Below are positions 14,969 to 24,505 of a stretch of 64,000 bases of DNA, piece by piece. This DNA is from Paralichthys olivaceus (taxonomy: Eukaryota; Chordata; Actinopteri; Pleuronectiformes; Paralichthyidae): contig NC_091108.1 of assembly GCF_024713975.1 (NCBI RefSeq), positions 5,695,001 to 5,759,000 of the forward strand, given 5' to 3'. The first letter of the stretch is position 1; the number at the start of each line of letters is the position of its first letter. The notes under the pieces were generated by a model that was not told the DNA's origin, did no database searches, and worked only from the letters and a program-made list of their open reading frames with translations. Made by a program: the position numbers and the translations under genes.

Positions 14969-15774
14969 AGGGGATAAGGATATATCTACATTTTCCCTCA
15001 AATACAATCATCCAACCCAAATCCATCCTAATTTTTGTTTTCATTCAAATGCTGACAGTCGCTCTAAGTGTTCAGAATTACACCTGTGATTCCGAGGTGG
15101 AGATGATGTGAACGCATCGCGTGTTATTCCTCCCGACGGGTTGACATTCAGTGAATGAGTCATCAAACATATTTATCCAGATTTAGTAAACAGTACACTT
15201 GCTCCATGTGTGTGATTGTGGAGGTATGTGTAAGTGCATGTGTGTTTTTTGAGATCACTGTGAAAATACATGAAAAGCAAAGACTCCAATCCCCCGAGAG
15301 CCGCTGCCGAACCTCCCTGTGATGCAGTAGTTTCAATGAGCTATAAATACTCTGTACTGTGATCTCAAGGCTCCGAGCGCAGCAACACACTCAGCCCACT
15401 CCTTCTCCGACATTAACATATGTATACTGTAAGTACATATATTTCAAGAGACGCAGATTTGGAAATGAAGTCTCGATTTGTACCAAAAAAAAAAAAGCTT
15501 TTGAGTCACACAGGCTGAGACCTCGGTGCTGTCAGATGTGTGAAACGTGTACAGTGTCTCTCAGTTCTGGTCTTTGGACGCCACGGCCCCGCTGGTTTTC
15601 TCTCCTCCCTGCCTGTCAACTTCATTCATATCACATCCCAGGTGTAAATGAGGTGAATACATGGCTGCTGTTAAAAAACCAGCAGGGTTTCCACACTCAT
15701 GGGACGAGCCGAGAGACTCAGCTGTGGTGTTTCGTTGTTTTTGTTGAGTGCACATACGAGCAAAGGCCGAAGAG

Positions 15775-15817
<43 letters not shown>

Positions 15818-17274
15818 CGTGCTTTGAGATGAAAGAAGACATTAACGTGAGCAGAGCTGAGTTAAACACACAATTCCCATCAATCTACTTTTTCTCAGGA
15901 CGTTTCACTGCTTTTCAAATGCACTTAAACTCCTCCTCTCCCTCAGGACGGCCAGTCCAGAACAATCCGCCAGTTCCAGTTCACTGACTGGCCCGAGCAA
16001 GGAGTGCCAAAAACCGGAGAGGGCTTCATCGATTTCATCGGACAAGTTCACAAAACCAAGGAGCAGTTTGGACAAGACGGACCAATCACTGTACACTGCA
16101 GGTTAGACGGCTCGGATTCATCTTGAAATTCAAACACAGACGCAATGGATGGAAGCGACTTCGATGCTTTGTTGTTTTCAGATCAACCCTGAAATGAGCC
16201 GCTCATTGAAAGTGCAGTGAGGTTTTAATTCCTGCACGTAAAGTCATTAAGAACTTCAGACAGTAGATGTGATGAATCTGTGTGTGTGTGTGTGTTCCTC
16301 AGTGCCGGGGTGGGCAGGACCGGAGTCTTCATCACCCTCAGTATCGTGCTGGAGAGGATGAGGTACGAGGGCGTGGTCGACCTCTTCCAGACAGTGAAGA
16401 CGCTTCGCACCCAGCGGCCTGCCATGGTGCAGACAGAGGTAAGGACGATGCTCAGACAAGGATGTTGTCGGAGTAAATCCCACAGTGACGGTTTTCAAAG
16501 TCAGCGTTGTATAATTTTAATGTGTAAACATGATGTTATCTAAGTTTCCTCTTTGTGTAAAGCTTCTCTAAAACAAAGACTTAGTGACAAATCCTTCTTT
16601 AATAGAGGTTTTAGAGGCGCATCAGAAATCACACAGCAAACTCATCTGGTGTCATCACAGAGGCTCAGCTGGGATTATTATTTTTTAAGAATTAAGGATT
16701 GATAGATATTTCATACAGCAAACAGGGAGAGCAGTTTATAAATCAGGGGAAAGAGTCATGATGTTCATTTCAAATGAGTTCATTGCTTCTTAAAGATATA
16801 ATATGGAACTTATGTCAGATGTTTTGTTGACTCGTGTACTTACATCATTTAAAATGTTTCCAACGAAGTTCAAACCCGGAGAAATCCACAGCTTTATTCA
16901 AACGAACAGGACCTTTTATTTTAGTCGCCTTTTATTTGCATCTTATTCACTTTTCCCGTAGTTTTGTCCGTTTCCGCTACAACTTCCTCAGATGAAGGAA
17001 AAAACACACTTGATTTTATTTTACTGAAAAGAGATATTGTATGTTTAAGAAAATAAAATAGAAAAAAGGGAGATTTTCACACTGAACTTCAATTTATGCC
17101 TGAAGTTACAGAGTCACTTTATTATTTTGATTATTTTAAATGAAGATAAATGTGGGTTAACGTGTAACACCTCCCCCTCCTCTTCCTCCTCCTCCTCCTC
17201 CACAGGACCAGTACCAGTTGTGCTACAGGGCCGCGTTGGAGTACCTGGGGAGCTTTGACCACTATGCAACGTAA
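1681..17274 (+). CDS. ptprf: LAR-type receptor protein tyrosine phosphatase, 3' coding part (11 exons; D1 and D2 domains)
   Basis: This is the cytoplasmic part of a type IIa receptor tyrosine phosphatase, a membrane protein that dephosphorylates phosphotyrosine at synapses, growth cones and adhesions. Coding exons are 1681-1804, 2083-2258, 7210-7329, 8101-8255, 8380-8665, 10335-10513, 13701-13827, 14752-14877, 15947-16101, 16303-16438 and 17206-17274. All have GT-AG borders and matching phases, and total 1653 nt (550 residues plus TAA). Numbered within this fragment, D1 has the pTyr loop KNRY (21-24), WPD (157-159) and the catalytic signature [10 protein letters not shown] with Cys191. D2 keeps [10 protein letters not shown] (Cys482) but has KNRL (Leu313) and WPE (Glu448), the substitutions known to make LAR D2 inactive. 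The C terminus GSFDHYAT is typical of the family. The ectodomain, transmembrane and wedge-region exons lie left of the window. From memory of the human proteins, most D1 and late-D2 diagnostic residues favour PTPRF (e.g. [20 protein letters not shown]), whereas early D2 ([14 protein letters not shown]) resembles PTPRS. The family is certain; the paralogue is about 65% likely. Confidence 0.95.
2083..2258 (+). CDS. ptprf: ptprf-like exon 2: D1 substrate-binding core
   Basis: It starts after TTTTTGTGACAG and ends before GTAAGG. It encodes [20 protein letters not shown], then [16 protein letters not shown] and [10 protein letters not shown], all conserved PTP motifs. The phase 1 to 0 join with the flanking exons is open. 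A long intron of about 4.95 kb follows. Confidence 0.97.
2259..7209 (+). other. Phosphatase intron of about 4.95 kb
   Basis: The longest intron of the visible part of the gene. It holds short A runs (for example at 4017-4034), CA and GT tracts near 5075-5100 and 5561-5592, a 15-base tandem duplication around 5757-5787 (GGTGAAATATGAAG-like), and an inverted SINE copy at 6212-6436. Nothing else was recognised. Confidence 0.6.
6212..6436 (-). mobile_element. tRNA-derived SINE copy, reverse orientation
   Basis: Read on the - strand, the element begins GCACGGTGGTAGAGTGGG, continues TGTGTGGGGTTTGCAT and TTAATTGGAGAATCTAA, and ends GGATAAGCAGAATACA...ATGGATGG. This is the order of blocks in the common teleost SINE-like repeat whose head resembles a tRNA promoter. 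The tRNA-like head is shortened. The repeat family is recalled, not searched. Confidence 0.7.
7210..7329 (+). CDS. ptprf: ptprf-like exon 3: D1 CDQYWP segment
   Basis: A 40-codon exon (phase 0 to 0) lies between TCTGCCAG and GTACAG. It encodes [16 protein letters not shown], then [18 protein letters not shown]. The residues VELATY and RTFALYK are closer to mammalian PTPRF than to PTPRS (IELATF, RTFSLHK), as recalled from the human proteins. Confidence 0.97.
8101..8255 (+). CDS. ptprf: ptprf-like exon 4: D1 WPD loop and catalytic cysteine
   Basis: It starts after CTCCTGTAG and ends at CACTGCAG before GTGGGT, phase 2. It encodes [20 protein letters not shown], including the general-acid Asp of the WPD loop, and ends at VVHC, which supplies the nucleophilic Cys191. 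The serine codon after the cysteine is split across the intron. Confidence 0.98.
8380..8665 (+). CDS. ptprf: ptprf-like exon 5: D1 P-loop, Q-loop and D1-D2 linker
   Basis: The largest coding exon in this gene (286 nt). It opens with the phosphate-binding loop SAGVGRTG, continues through [19 protein letters not shown] and the Q-loop QTEDQY, and ends with the linker [15 protein letters not shown]. The linker resembles human PTPRF ([14 protein letters not shown], recalled) more than PTPRS. A long antisense open frame (8351-8680) overlaps it and appears to be a coding shadow. Confidence 0.98.
8666..10334 (+). other. Phosphatase intron between D1 and D2
   Basis: It separates the D1-D2 linker from D2. 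It includes a (CA)n tract at about 9244-9263. The 145-residue reverse open frame at 9173-9610 has no recognisable domain and is probably chance. Confidence 0.6.
10335..10513 (+). CDS. ptprf: ptprf-like exon 6: start of D2 pseudophosphatase domain
   Basis: It runs from AATAAACAG to GTAAAC, ending phase 2. It encodes [35 protein letters not shown] and [14 protein letters not shown]. Leu313 replaces the tyrosine of the D1 KNRY motif, one of the two changes that inactivate LAR-family D2. The opening RLANSKAH is PTPRS-like, unlike human PTPRF (LLASSKAH, recalled). Cys in [10 protein letters not shown] is unusual; Phe is the common residue there. Confidence 0.97.
10514..13700 (+). other. Phosphatase intron within D2, candidate regulatory content
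   Basis: A 3.2-kb intron with pyrimidine-rich stretches (about 11700-11870 and 12360-12720) and a C run near 12629. A segment at about 11940-12180, with balanced composition and a homeodomain-type site (GCTAATGAG), looks like a candidate conserved noncoding element, but conservation was not tested. Confidence 0.4.
13701..13827 (+). CDS. ptprf: ptprf-like exon 7: D2 core
   Basis: It follows GCGTCCTCAG and precedes GTACGT. It encodes [20 protein letters not shown], then [21 protein letters not shown] pure (AC)16 run starts six bases into the intron, so the 5' splice site sits directly against a microsatellite. Confidence 0.97.
13834..13865 (+). repeat. (AC)16 microsatellite at a 5' splice site
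   Basis: A pure dinucleotide run of 32 bases beginning six bases after the donor GT of the exon ending at 13827. It is complementary to the GT run at 14893-14967. Confidence 0.95.
14752..14877 (+). CDS. ptprf: ptprf-like exon 8: D2 CHQYWP segment
   Basis: A 42-codon exon, phase 0 to 0, between TTCTTTTGTAG and GTATGT. It encodes [20 protein letters not shown], then [17 protein letters not shown]. Because its length is a multiple of three, skipping it would keep the frame. It is bracketed by a CA repeat in the upstream intron and a long GT repeat 15 bases into the downstream intron. Confidence 0.97.
14893..14967 (+). repeat. Long (GT)n microsatellite in phosphatase intron
   Basis: An uninterrupted GT run of 75 bases starting 15 bases into the intron after exon 14752-14877. 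It creates artefactual open frames rich in Cys-Val. Confidence 0.97.
15776..15816 (+). repeat. (TG)n microsatellite in phosphatase intron
   Basis: A pure 41-base TG run in the same intron as the longer GT repeat, 130 bases upstream of the acceptor of exon 15947-16101. Confidence 0.95.
15947..16101 (+). CDS. ptprf: ptprf-like exon 9: D2 WPE loop
   Basis: It starts after CTCCCTCAG and ends before GTTAGA, phase 2. It encodes [20 protein letters not shown], then [20 protein letters not shown] and ITVHC. Glu448 replaces the catalytic Asp of the WPD loop. TIRQFQF, KTGEGF and PITVHC match human PTPRF (recalled) where PTPRS has TVRQ, KSGEGF and PISVHC. Confidence 0.97.
16303..16438 (+). CDS. ptprf: ptprf-like exon 10: D2 P-loop
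   Basis: It starts after a (TG)n tract and TTCCTCAG, and ends before GTAAGG. It encodes [20 protein letters not shown], then [20 protein letters not shown] and TE. The QTVKTLRTQ form is as in human PTPRF (recalled). The acceptor pyrimidine tract is partly made of the TG repeat. Confidence 0.97.
17206..17274 (+). CDS. ptprf: ptprf-like exon 11: terminal coding exon
   Basis: It follows a long CCT-rich pyrimidine tract ending CACAG. It encodes [20 protein letters not shown], then AT and TAA at 17272-17274. [13 protein letters not shown] is the PTPRF form; PTPRS has YQFCYQAALEYLG (recalled). The stop is where the family normally ends. Confidence 0.98.
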   Translation, partial: DQYQLCYRAALEYLGSFDHYAT

Positions 17275-17573
17275 CCACTCCCTCCGAGCAGCCTCCCTGG
17301 TCAAACCTCTCAGGAGTGTGCCAAGTGTCCCATCTCAGCCACCACCCTCTCACTTGACCCCGCCCCCCCAAACCCCTGAAAAAAAAAAAAAACGACCCCC
17401 CCGCAGCTACCGGAGGGGAGGAGAATGGCACGTGCTTGCAGACCCAGTGACGGGTTTCAACCAATCACAGAGATTCGCGTCCACGACTTAACCAACCACG
17501 TGAAATTTTTTGCTTTAAGAATAACGGAAACATCACAATGACTCGGACGAACAGGACAACTCTTGTACAGATG

Positions 17574-17613
17574 CGACAGAGCAGAGCGACGCCTCCGCCG
17601 CTCTGCTCTGTCG
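17574..17613 (+). repeat. Perfect 15-bp inverted repeat (stem-loop) in 3' UTR
   Basis: Arms CGACAGAGCAGAGCG (17574-17588) and CGCTCTGCTCTGTCG (17599-17613) are exact reverse complements around a 10-base loop. The RNA would form a GC-rich hairpin about 300 bases after the phosphatase stop codon. Its function is unknown. Confidence 0.9.
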
Positions 17614-18458
17614 AAGCCAAACCTCCCTGATTGTCAAAGGCTACTGGTAGCACTAAGAGAGCATTCTCTCTGATTTTCTTTTTGTTAGTCGACTTGTCAA
17701 TATTATTGATTCATTATGTCATTATCTTATTGTTTGGTATACTTCTTTTTTTTGTGGATGTTTTTAATAATCATTTTAACATCAGACATTTCTTCTGTCT
17801 TAAACGGCCCAGCCTCGGGCGTGCATTATTTTCATAATCGGTACTTTTTTTATTTTATCTTAGGGTACTTTAGCACAAGGGACATGTATTTTTAACACGT
17901 TCCTAGATACTAATACAGGAGGACCACTGTTCTCTGAGCTGCTGTCAGATTTATTTTATCATATCATCGTTTTATTCGTATCATGTGTCATATACGTTGT
18001 TTCATGGTCTTATTCAGTTCAACACATCAAAAAGAATTTGCCTTTTCACTTGCTGTTTCCGATTTTAAAAAAAAATTATCAGAGAAAATTGACTTCCGAG
18101 CACAAACTTGATAAAGGTGTCCTTCTGTAAACCTGGTAGCTAGCTAAAAAAAAAAAAACAAGTGAATTGGCTAACGAGAGACTTAATAAGAGGTGTACAG
18201 AAATGGAAAGCACATGATTTCTATGTTTTTTCTTTTTGGTTGTTGTTGTTGTTGTTGTTTGTTTTTCATCAGAAGCCAATGGCATTGAGGCCTTCATGCT
18301 CCACGCCGGAGAACTTACCCGAGGAAAACAGACTTTTATACCCGAGGGGTAGTCGACAGAAAAAGAAAACTCCCTGATCTCTGAACATTAACGCTCTTCA
18401 AGTCCCTCCCTGTCTCCTCGCTGCCCATTAGCCTGGACAGTTCGCTGGAGTCGAACCA

Positions 18459-18502
18459 ACACACACACACATACACACACACACACACACACAAACACAC
18501 AC
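18459..18502 (+). repeat. CA-rich microsatellite in the phosphatase 3' UTR
   Basis: An imperfect AC repeat interrupted by AT and AAAC, within the inferred 3' UTR. Confidence 0.85.
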
Positions 18503-19034
18503 TGAACAGAGCGGGAGTGGTTCGTATGGGCTGAGAAGTGGAGCCACCAACGTTGGCACCTGTACAGAATCAACCATTCCTACCCGAGGGAAAGAGACTC
18601 AGCCCTTTGGACTGAATACCTGATATTATTTTATACAGAAATAGAACTATAAATATATATATATATATATAATTATGATTGATTATATATATGTACAATT
18701 ACACAAAGATATATACACAGCTTCAAAAGTATATTGTTAAAAGGATTAATTCTGCTGATCTACCAACCCTAGAGACACTGCAGAGAGCCTGCTGTCCTAG
18801 AGTGTGTATTAATGGAAACACCATTGTATCTACTGTAAAACCATAGTAACTTTGACAGCTGGTCGTCCATCTGAATGAGCAACAACAGCACAACCCCCCC
18901 ACCACCACCCCACCCATCGAAAAGACGGACGACTCCTCACTCAGCACAGGCCACCGCACCACTCAAGCACACGTCCTCTGCCGCAGGAGGAGGAGGAGGG
19001 AGCGTCTGATCCGAGAGGCCTAAACGTTGCGGTG

Positions 19035-19083
19035 GTGCAGGCGGTGGGCGGGGGAGGCGGCGGTGGGAGGAAGAGGGGGGGGG
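19035..19083 (+). other. G-rich tract with G-quadruplex potential in 3' UTR
   Basis: The + strand carries closely spaced G runs (GGTGGGCGGGGGAGGCGG..., ending in a run of about ten G) in the last 250 bases of the inferred 3' UTR. At least four GGG-containing runs separated by short loops are visible, enough for a G-quadruplex in DNA or RNA. Confidence 0.6.
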
Positions 19084-19248
19084 GACTTGAAAAACGCTGG
19101 CGAAAAACACAAATGTTCATTTTTACCTTGTGAATGCTTAGTGCTGTAGGGGTTCGATCTGTTGTACACACAGTCTGTTTTCTATTTGTTGATAAAGAAC
19201 TGGAATTTAAAAAGAAACTGTTGATGAAAAAGAAAAAACATTGATGTT

Positions 19249-19254
19249 AATAAA
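19249..19254 (+). terminator. Polyadenylation signal AATAAA (ptprf-like gene)
   Basis: A canonical AATAAA hexamer about 2 kb after the stop codon, followed by TG/T-rich sequence such as GGTTTTTGT. A dispersed repeat begins about 80 bases downstream, so genic sequence probably ends here. Confidence 0.55.
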
Positions 19255-19332
19255 GTTAAATAATTCGGTTTTTGTACAAATCCTGGCTTCTGACGTTTTT
19301 GTTTCTTCAAGGGTGTTTTTTTTTTTTTTTTC

Positions 19333-19612
19333 ACCTCCACCAAGGACGTTCTGTTTTCACCCGTCTGCTCGTTTGTTGGCTTGTTTTTGAGAAACATTAT
19401 TAAAACAACTGAACACATTTCAGTGGGACTTAGTGGAAGGATGTGGTTTGGGTCGGGGAAGAACCCATAAAACTTTTTGGTGCGAATCCAGGAATTTCTT
19501 TTCACTTTCTTCAACATTGCAAGATGGAGGCATTTTCTTGACGTTCTCCCCGATTTCGAAAGGAATACTTGAGGGAGCTAATGTTTATAAATGTGTGAAC
19601 TCTGGTGCATTC
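19333..19612 (+). mobile_element. Dispersed teleost repeat, copy A
   Basis: It begins ACCTCCACCAAGGACGTT, contains GTGGAAGGATGTGGTTTGGG and AAGAACCCATAAAACTTTTT, then TTTCACTTTCTTCAACATTG. The same words recur in order at 40.4-40.8 kb and partly at 36.6 kb. The family is familiar from teleost genomes; I could not name it. No coding capacity was seen. Confidence 0.65.
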
Positions 19613-22600
19613 TCCTCTGACGGATTTCTAATTTGTTCTTTGTTCTTAATTCTCACTTCATCTCCTCGAATGTCGCCCGTTGTTATCTGATGTATGAACA
19701 CTGTAATTTAACTCCAATATAATGAGTCATTTGTTCAAAGGCTTTTCTGAAACTTCTTCCAACGATGCAACTGTATTAACCTAAAAACACAATATTTACT
19801 GAATCAAAGTCAAAGAGAAGACACATCAACCAGCCTTTAACTTTATATCTGCTCACAGTTACTTTCTAGTTTCTTATAAACAATTAAACTTCATTATAAT
19901 AATATAAGAAATGCACGATAGGTGTTTTCGGGGCTTTCATCCGTCTCCTCTCAGTCAGATGAAGAGGAAGAAGATGAAGTCGCTCAGTTCTCATCCACCA
20001 ATTATTTCACCTGTGAGATTTTTTTTTTTTGATTTTGTTTTCGTGGGTCTCTGTGGTTTGAAGTGGGCGTGTCTCCGTTGGTTCTCATAACTGTGGGCTG
20101 GTTACTAGCTCATGTTGCCATGGAGACCTCCGATCAAACCACAGCCACCCGATCCCGATCGATCACATCGGCTCAGGCTGTGTCCAGAATAACTCAGTAA
20201 TCATATTCCAACTCACACACACAATATAATTATACTTCACTTATACTTAGACTATATTTCTATATATTTTTGAAATAGATTCTCACGGTGCTTTCTGCTC
20301 TAAATCCTCGTGCTCTGTCTCATTTTGTGGCTTCAGATATTAAACCATCACATCACTGCACCTGATGACACACGGAGGAGGAATTCGCTCAATGAAGAAG
20401 TGATGTCACACACAACCAGACAACAGTTCTGTGCTTATGTTGCCATGGAGACTACTACGAAATACTATCTACTGATTTTTGTCATTAAAAAAGAAGCATA
20501 TATTTTTGTTTTGTTTTAAAGTCTTAAACTTTGACGATAGAAGAACCAAAGATGATTTAAACTCATTTGGACTTTTACTGTTTCTACAAACGTGTTTCTA
20601 TAAGTGTGGATTTAAATTCCTGCTCCTGGTGAAGCTTCAGTCGCTCCAGTTCAACCTGTAGATTAAGATTCTCCTTCGTTCACTGATGAAAACATAGACA
20701 CAAACAGATTTTCTTGTATCTCGTTGTTTTGTGTTATGATGATTATCCTGATACATCAGGGTTTGTTTCTTTCGTGCAGAGTCAAGTGATAATATTCTGT
20801 TTCTGGAAGATAATTGTTTGTTTGTGACAGTTGTTCCTCTTAACAGTTTTTAGTTTGTGATGTTTGATGTGGAGTTTATCATTTGAGCATCTTACAATCT
20901 CGTTTTGGATCCCAAGGAACCGACTAACATCATCATCATCAGCATCATCATCATCACTGTGGTTTCATGAACTGTTTCCAGAAGCATTTAGATTCTTCAG
21001 CTCTCGTCTCAGCTGCTGTTTCTTCACTTCACGAACAAACAACACTGCAGCTCAGTGTTATTTTAACCCCAGGAAACAATCCAACCGATGACTGAACCTG
21101 CAGAACATCATGAAGCTGAGTCATGTGTTCGTGTGGAGCTGATTCACAACATCCTCTGAGATGTTTGTGTTGGTGAAATTCCAACCGTGTGGAGAAATTC
21201 ATCAGGGTGAAGTTCAAACACAGCTGATGTTACCACTGTTTGTCGAGTCCTCAAAGCTCCTGGAGGTGAAAGGCACACGGAGACGTTTCCCTCCTCTTCG
21301 ACTGGAGGCCTGGAGCCACTTTCACTTTCACAGAGGATCGTCCAAACGTCTAGCGCTCACGGTGGTGTCGCATCCTGGGAAAGAACGTCCTCACGAGGAG
21401 CTCGGCCAACGTCTGTGTGCCGCGGTCAGGTCTGACAGCTCAGGGAGGGTTGGAAGGTTTGGAAGTGGAGCCTCTTGGACGTCAGTCTGTACCACGTCAG
21501 CAGGGAGGACTCATCAGAAGAAAAGAATGAGCCTGAATCTGAGGAAACACATGCTCGTCAAAGCTCAGAAGATTCAGACCAGGTGGAGCCTTCTTCTCCA
21601 GTTAAGACTCACGAGGAGGCTGGAGACACACGTCAGCTCCAAAACACTTTGAACAAGTCGAGAGAAGCTTCCAGCAGATCTTCTCCAGCTGCAGCGACCG
21701 GCCCTCTTTCTGCCACCAGAGGTTCAGTCGAATGAGCTGTTGCTCTGCAGACTGTGAGTCCTCCGGCCCTGTTGGTGATGAAGCACAAATTTACAGCCGG
21801 TGCGTCAAACAGCAGAGCACGTGCACACCTGTACGTGCACTACTCGATGCAAAGAGTGCTGCGTCAGCCCGCTTGGCCCTGACGGCAGCAAAAAGGTTTA
21901 CAGGCCGGGAGGAGATTAAAAGAAGAAGAGATCAAACTCTCACCTTGACGGAGCACAGCCACCTGTGCTGCTGAGTAACTGTGGCAGATTAACGGAGCAA
22001 CAACTTGTCGTAAACGCTGGTGGAGCAAATCAAATATTTGTTGCAGTGAACAATTAAATCTTTTTTAGCTTCTGGTGTCTCCATCAGTGAGAGGTTGTTT
22101 ATTCTGGGTGATGTGCAGTTCTGAGTCACTGGCAGGTGGGGGCAGCATTTAGCTGCATTCACAAACGTCTCGTTCCAAACGCTCACATGTGGTTTACATG
22201 TCTCGCAGTATTTGTGTGTGAGGTAAACGCCATGCAGTGCGTGTAAGTGGAGCTGATAGAAAGTAGCTGAAGGTACAAATTGTAACACAAACTGAGGCGA
22301 GCTGGAGTTAAAGTCTCTCTGAATCAACACGAGTGGCCCCTGCCCTCCTCCCGGGGCCCCAGCTCGTCTGCTCACAAACTGCACAAATTGCATTGTATAT
22401 TTGTTCTGTAGCCAGGATGGATTCTACCTTGTAACCACGTTCTCCCAGAGAGAGGTGTTTGCTTTCACCGCAGAGAAAGAAAGAAAAAAAAGAGACCCTC
22501 ATTGTCCCAGTGCATCTTTTACACAAACGCATGTTTAGATTCGTTTTCTCAAAAAAGTAGTTTTCCACTCTCCGAGATGACATTTGGCCGGAGGATCCTC

Positions 22601-24458
22601 GTCCAATCACCGAACCACATCTTGCGCAAGACGAGCGTAGTAGCAACATTTGTGCCGTATTTCCAGCCGTTCTAATGACACCTCCACTGGAATGGTGTGT
22701 TTATAGTGTAACTGATTGAGGGCTTCCTTAAAATCTTGCCCAAACCTAAACAAAATGTGTTTCTTCACTCATCCACGCCCAGTGGAAAAGATTCAATTCG
22801 ATGTGTATGGGATTCTATCTCGTTCAAAATGGAAACATACTTTGTTGGGTTATTTTCCTCTTGTATATGCCGACTGTCTCCCTGACTAATGTAAGCGTAG
22901 CTGCCGAGTGAGACTGCGTTGTATACGGATCAGATGTATCACTCTCTTGTCTGTGACTTGATTTAGCAATTAACAGCTGTTGGGGTTTTATTACAGTCGA
23001 GGCCGGCCTATGAAAACTGTACACATCTGTGAGCAATATGTATAGAGTCGAAATGTTCCTGCCCCGTGTCAGGAAATGTTTCTGCGCTGAAAGTTCCTGC
23101 TCAAGGCCAAGAAAGCACAATATCTCCTGCTAACTGGAAGTCATTATGTATTTACTCAGCCTCCTCTGGCCAATAATTGAGGTACATGTCAAACACGTTA
23201 GTTCTAATAATTTCAATTTTTCTCTCGGATAGATTTTTTTGTGGAGGAAGTGCACCTGCCGAACATCGAGAGCAAAAGTCTCCTCTGGATTTCTTCGGGT
23301 TCAAGCGAAGAGGAGAGTTTGTGTCGGCTTTACTTCACGGTTTACACCTAATCTCGACTTTAGGTCTCTGAGATAACAAACGAAATCTGTCAACACACTT
23401 TTCTGGTCTGAGGTAATGTTGGAGAAAAAGTTCCTTCGCTTTTTTATCTTTTTCTTTCCGTCAACACCGAAAGAATTTTAAGTTGTGCAGAGTTTGTATG
23501 TGGCCAGTTCTCCGCCTCTCGACTGAAACTCCACACACTGTGATTTGTGTATAATTTGGCGCGAAGATATCAGAGTGACTCATGGCGTCAGAATGAGATA
23601 TTTGTGAGCAAATTATTTGTTTCCTGTTATGATGCTGCCTTCAGGTTTCTGCTTTATGTCGGCGTGTTTGATCTGATCCGTCAGTTGTGTTTGGGTCAAC
23701 GTTTTACCTTAAGATTAATTCGACGCCACAGCTACACCTGTGTCCCCCCTCCTCTCTCCTCCCTCATGCACCCCTCCGCTCGACCCCAAACGGGTTGGCC
23801 TCTGTTTACATACATGACTGACCCCACACACCTGACGCATTTCCTCCGTGGACGGGCTATTTATTTAGATTGCAGTCTGGAGAGCCTGATACCTTCCAAA
23901 AGCACAACCATCTGTTCCTCATTTGCCGCTCCAGGCTCAAGGGCTAAAATACTGGTTTGTATTGGAGGAGACGTGAACGTGAGATCCTCAACAACAACAG
24001 CCGCGGTTTTATCCACCGCCAACTGTAGATTGAATCATCATGAAATACCTCTGCTGTGATAATTCTATTTAACTCGGGTTAGCGTTGCATTAGCACCATT
24101 AAACCAATTGTAAACATTCTTAATTCCTCCTAAAAGATTGAAAAACACTTGCTTCAGCGGACCGATCTGCCCAATTGAGGCTATTACCAATCTCCCGCTT
24201 AAGATGGCAGCCTCTGTAGCGGCAGAAGGTAAATGTAAGCCCTTGGTCAGGCCAAAGCATCCTTTAGTGCTCCTGGAGCTAGAGCCAGGGAGATTATCAT
24301 GTCAGGAGTAATCCGACTCGGCCCACAAGCACAACTATGGAGGAGGAGGAGCAACAGTTGAGGGGGGGAGGCAGGCCGAGGCATCAGAGAAGCTCTGTGC
24401 TCCACTTACAGTAACCACGCGCTCCCTCCTCACCCTCACCCATCTTCTCGCCCCGCAG
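19613..24458. other. Intergenic DNA downstream of the phosphatase gene
   Basis: No recognisable gene. It holds an ATC/CAT-rich run at about 20926-20957 and overlapping open frames of 163 and 86 codons at 21161-21735. A 170-codon open frame at 23547-24059 lacks known domains. The TATTTATTTAGATTG motif near 23860 is not enough to call a promoter. Confidence 0.4.
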
Positions 24459-24505
24459 TGTTCCCCTGGCTGCAGCTGAGGAGGAGACCTGCTGCTGGAG
24501 AGAGG
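24459..24505 (+). other. Candidate untranslated 5' exon of nrtn (47 bases)
   Basis: A strong acceptor (CTTCTCGCCCCGCAG) is followed by 47 bases and a strong donor (AGAGG then GTAAGA). It would splice to the next candidate exon at 24958 or straight to 30610. The evidence is splice-site quality and position upstream of nrtn only. Confidence 0.3.

Larger units (their letters stand above)
17275..19275 (+). other. ptprf: ptprf-like 3' untranslated region
   Basis: The region from the TAA to just past an AATAAA at 19249-19254, the first convincing polyadenylation signal, followed by T-rich DNA. It contains a perfect 15-bp hairpin (17574-17613), a TTG repeat (about 18239-18263), a CA repeat (about 18459-18502), a TA repeat (about 18650-18671) and a G-rich block (about 19035-19083). 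No open frame in it looks protein-like. The exact end is inferred. Confidence 0.6.

Noticed and set aside
14717..15111. Open frames rich in alternating Cys and Val on the + strand
   Set aside because: They are translations of the GT microsatellite extended from the real exon 14752-14877, not proteins.
23547..24059. 170-codon + strand open frame
   Set aside because: No domain, no splice or promoter evidence, and irregular composition. A chance frame is the simplest reading.
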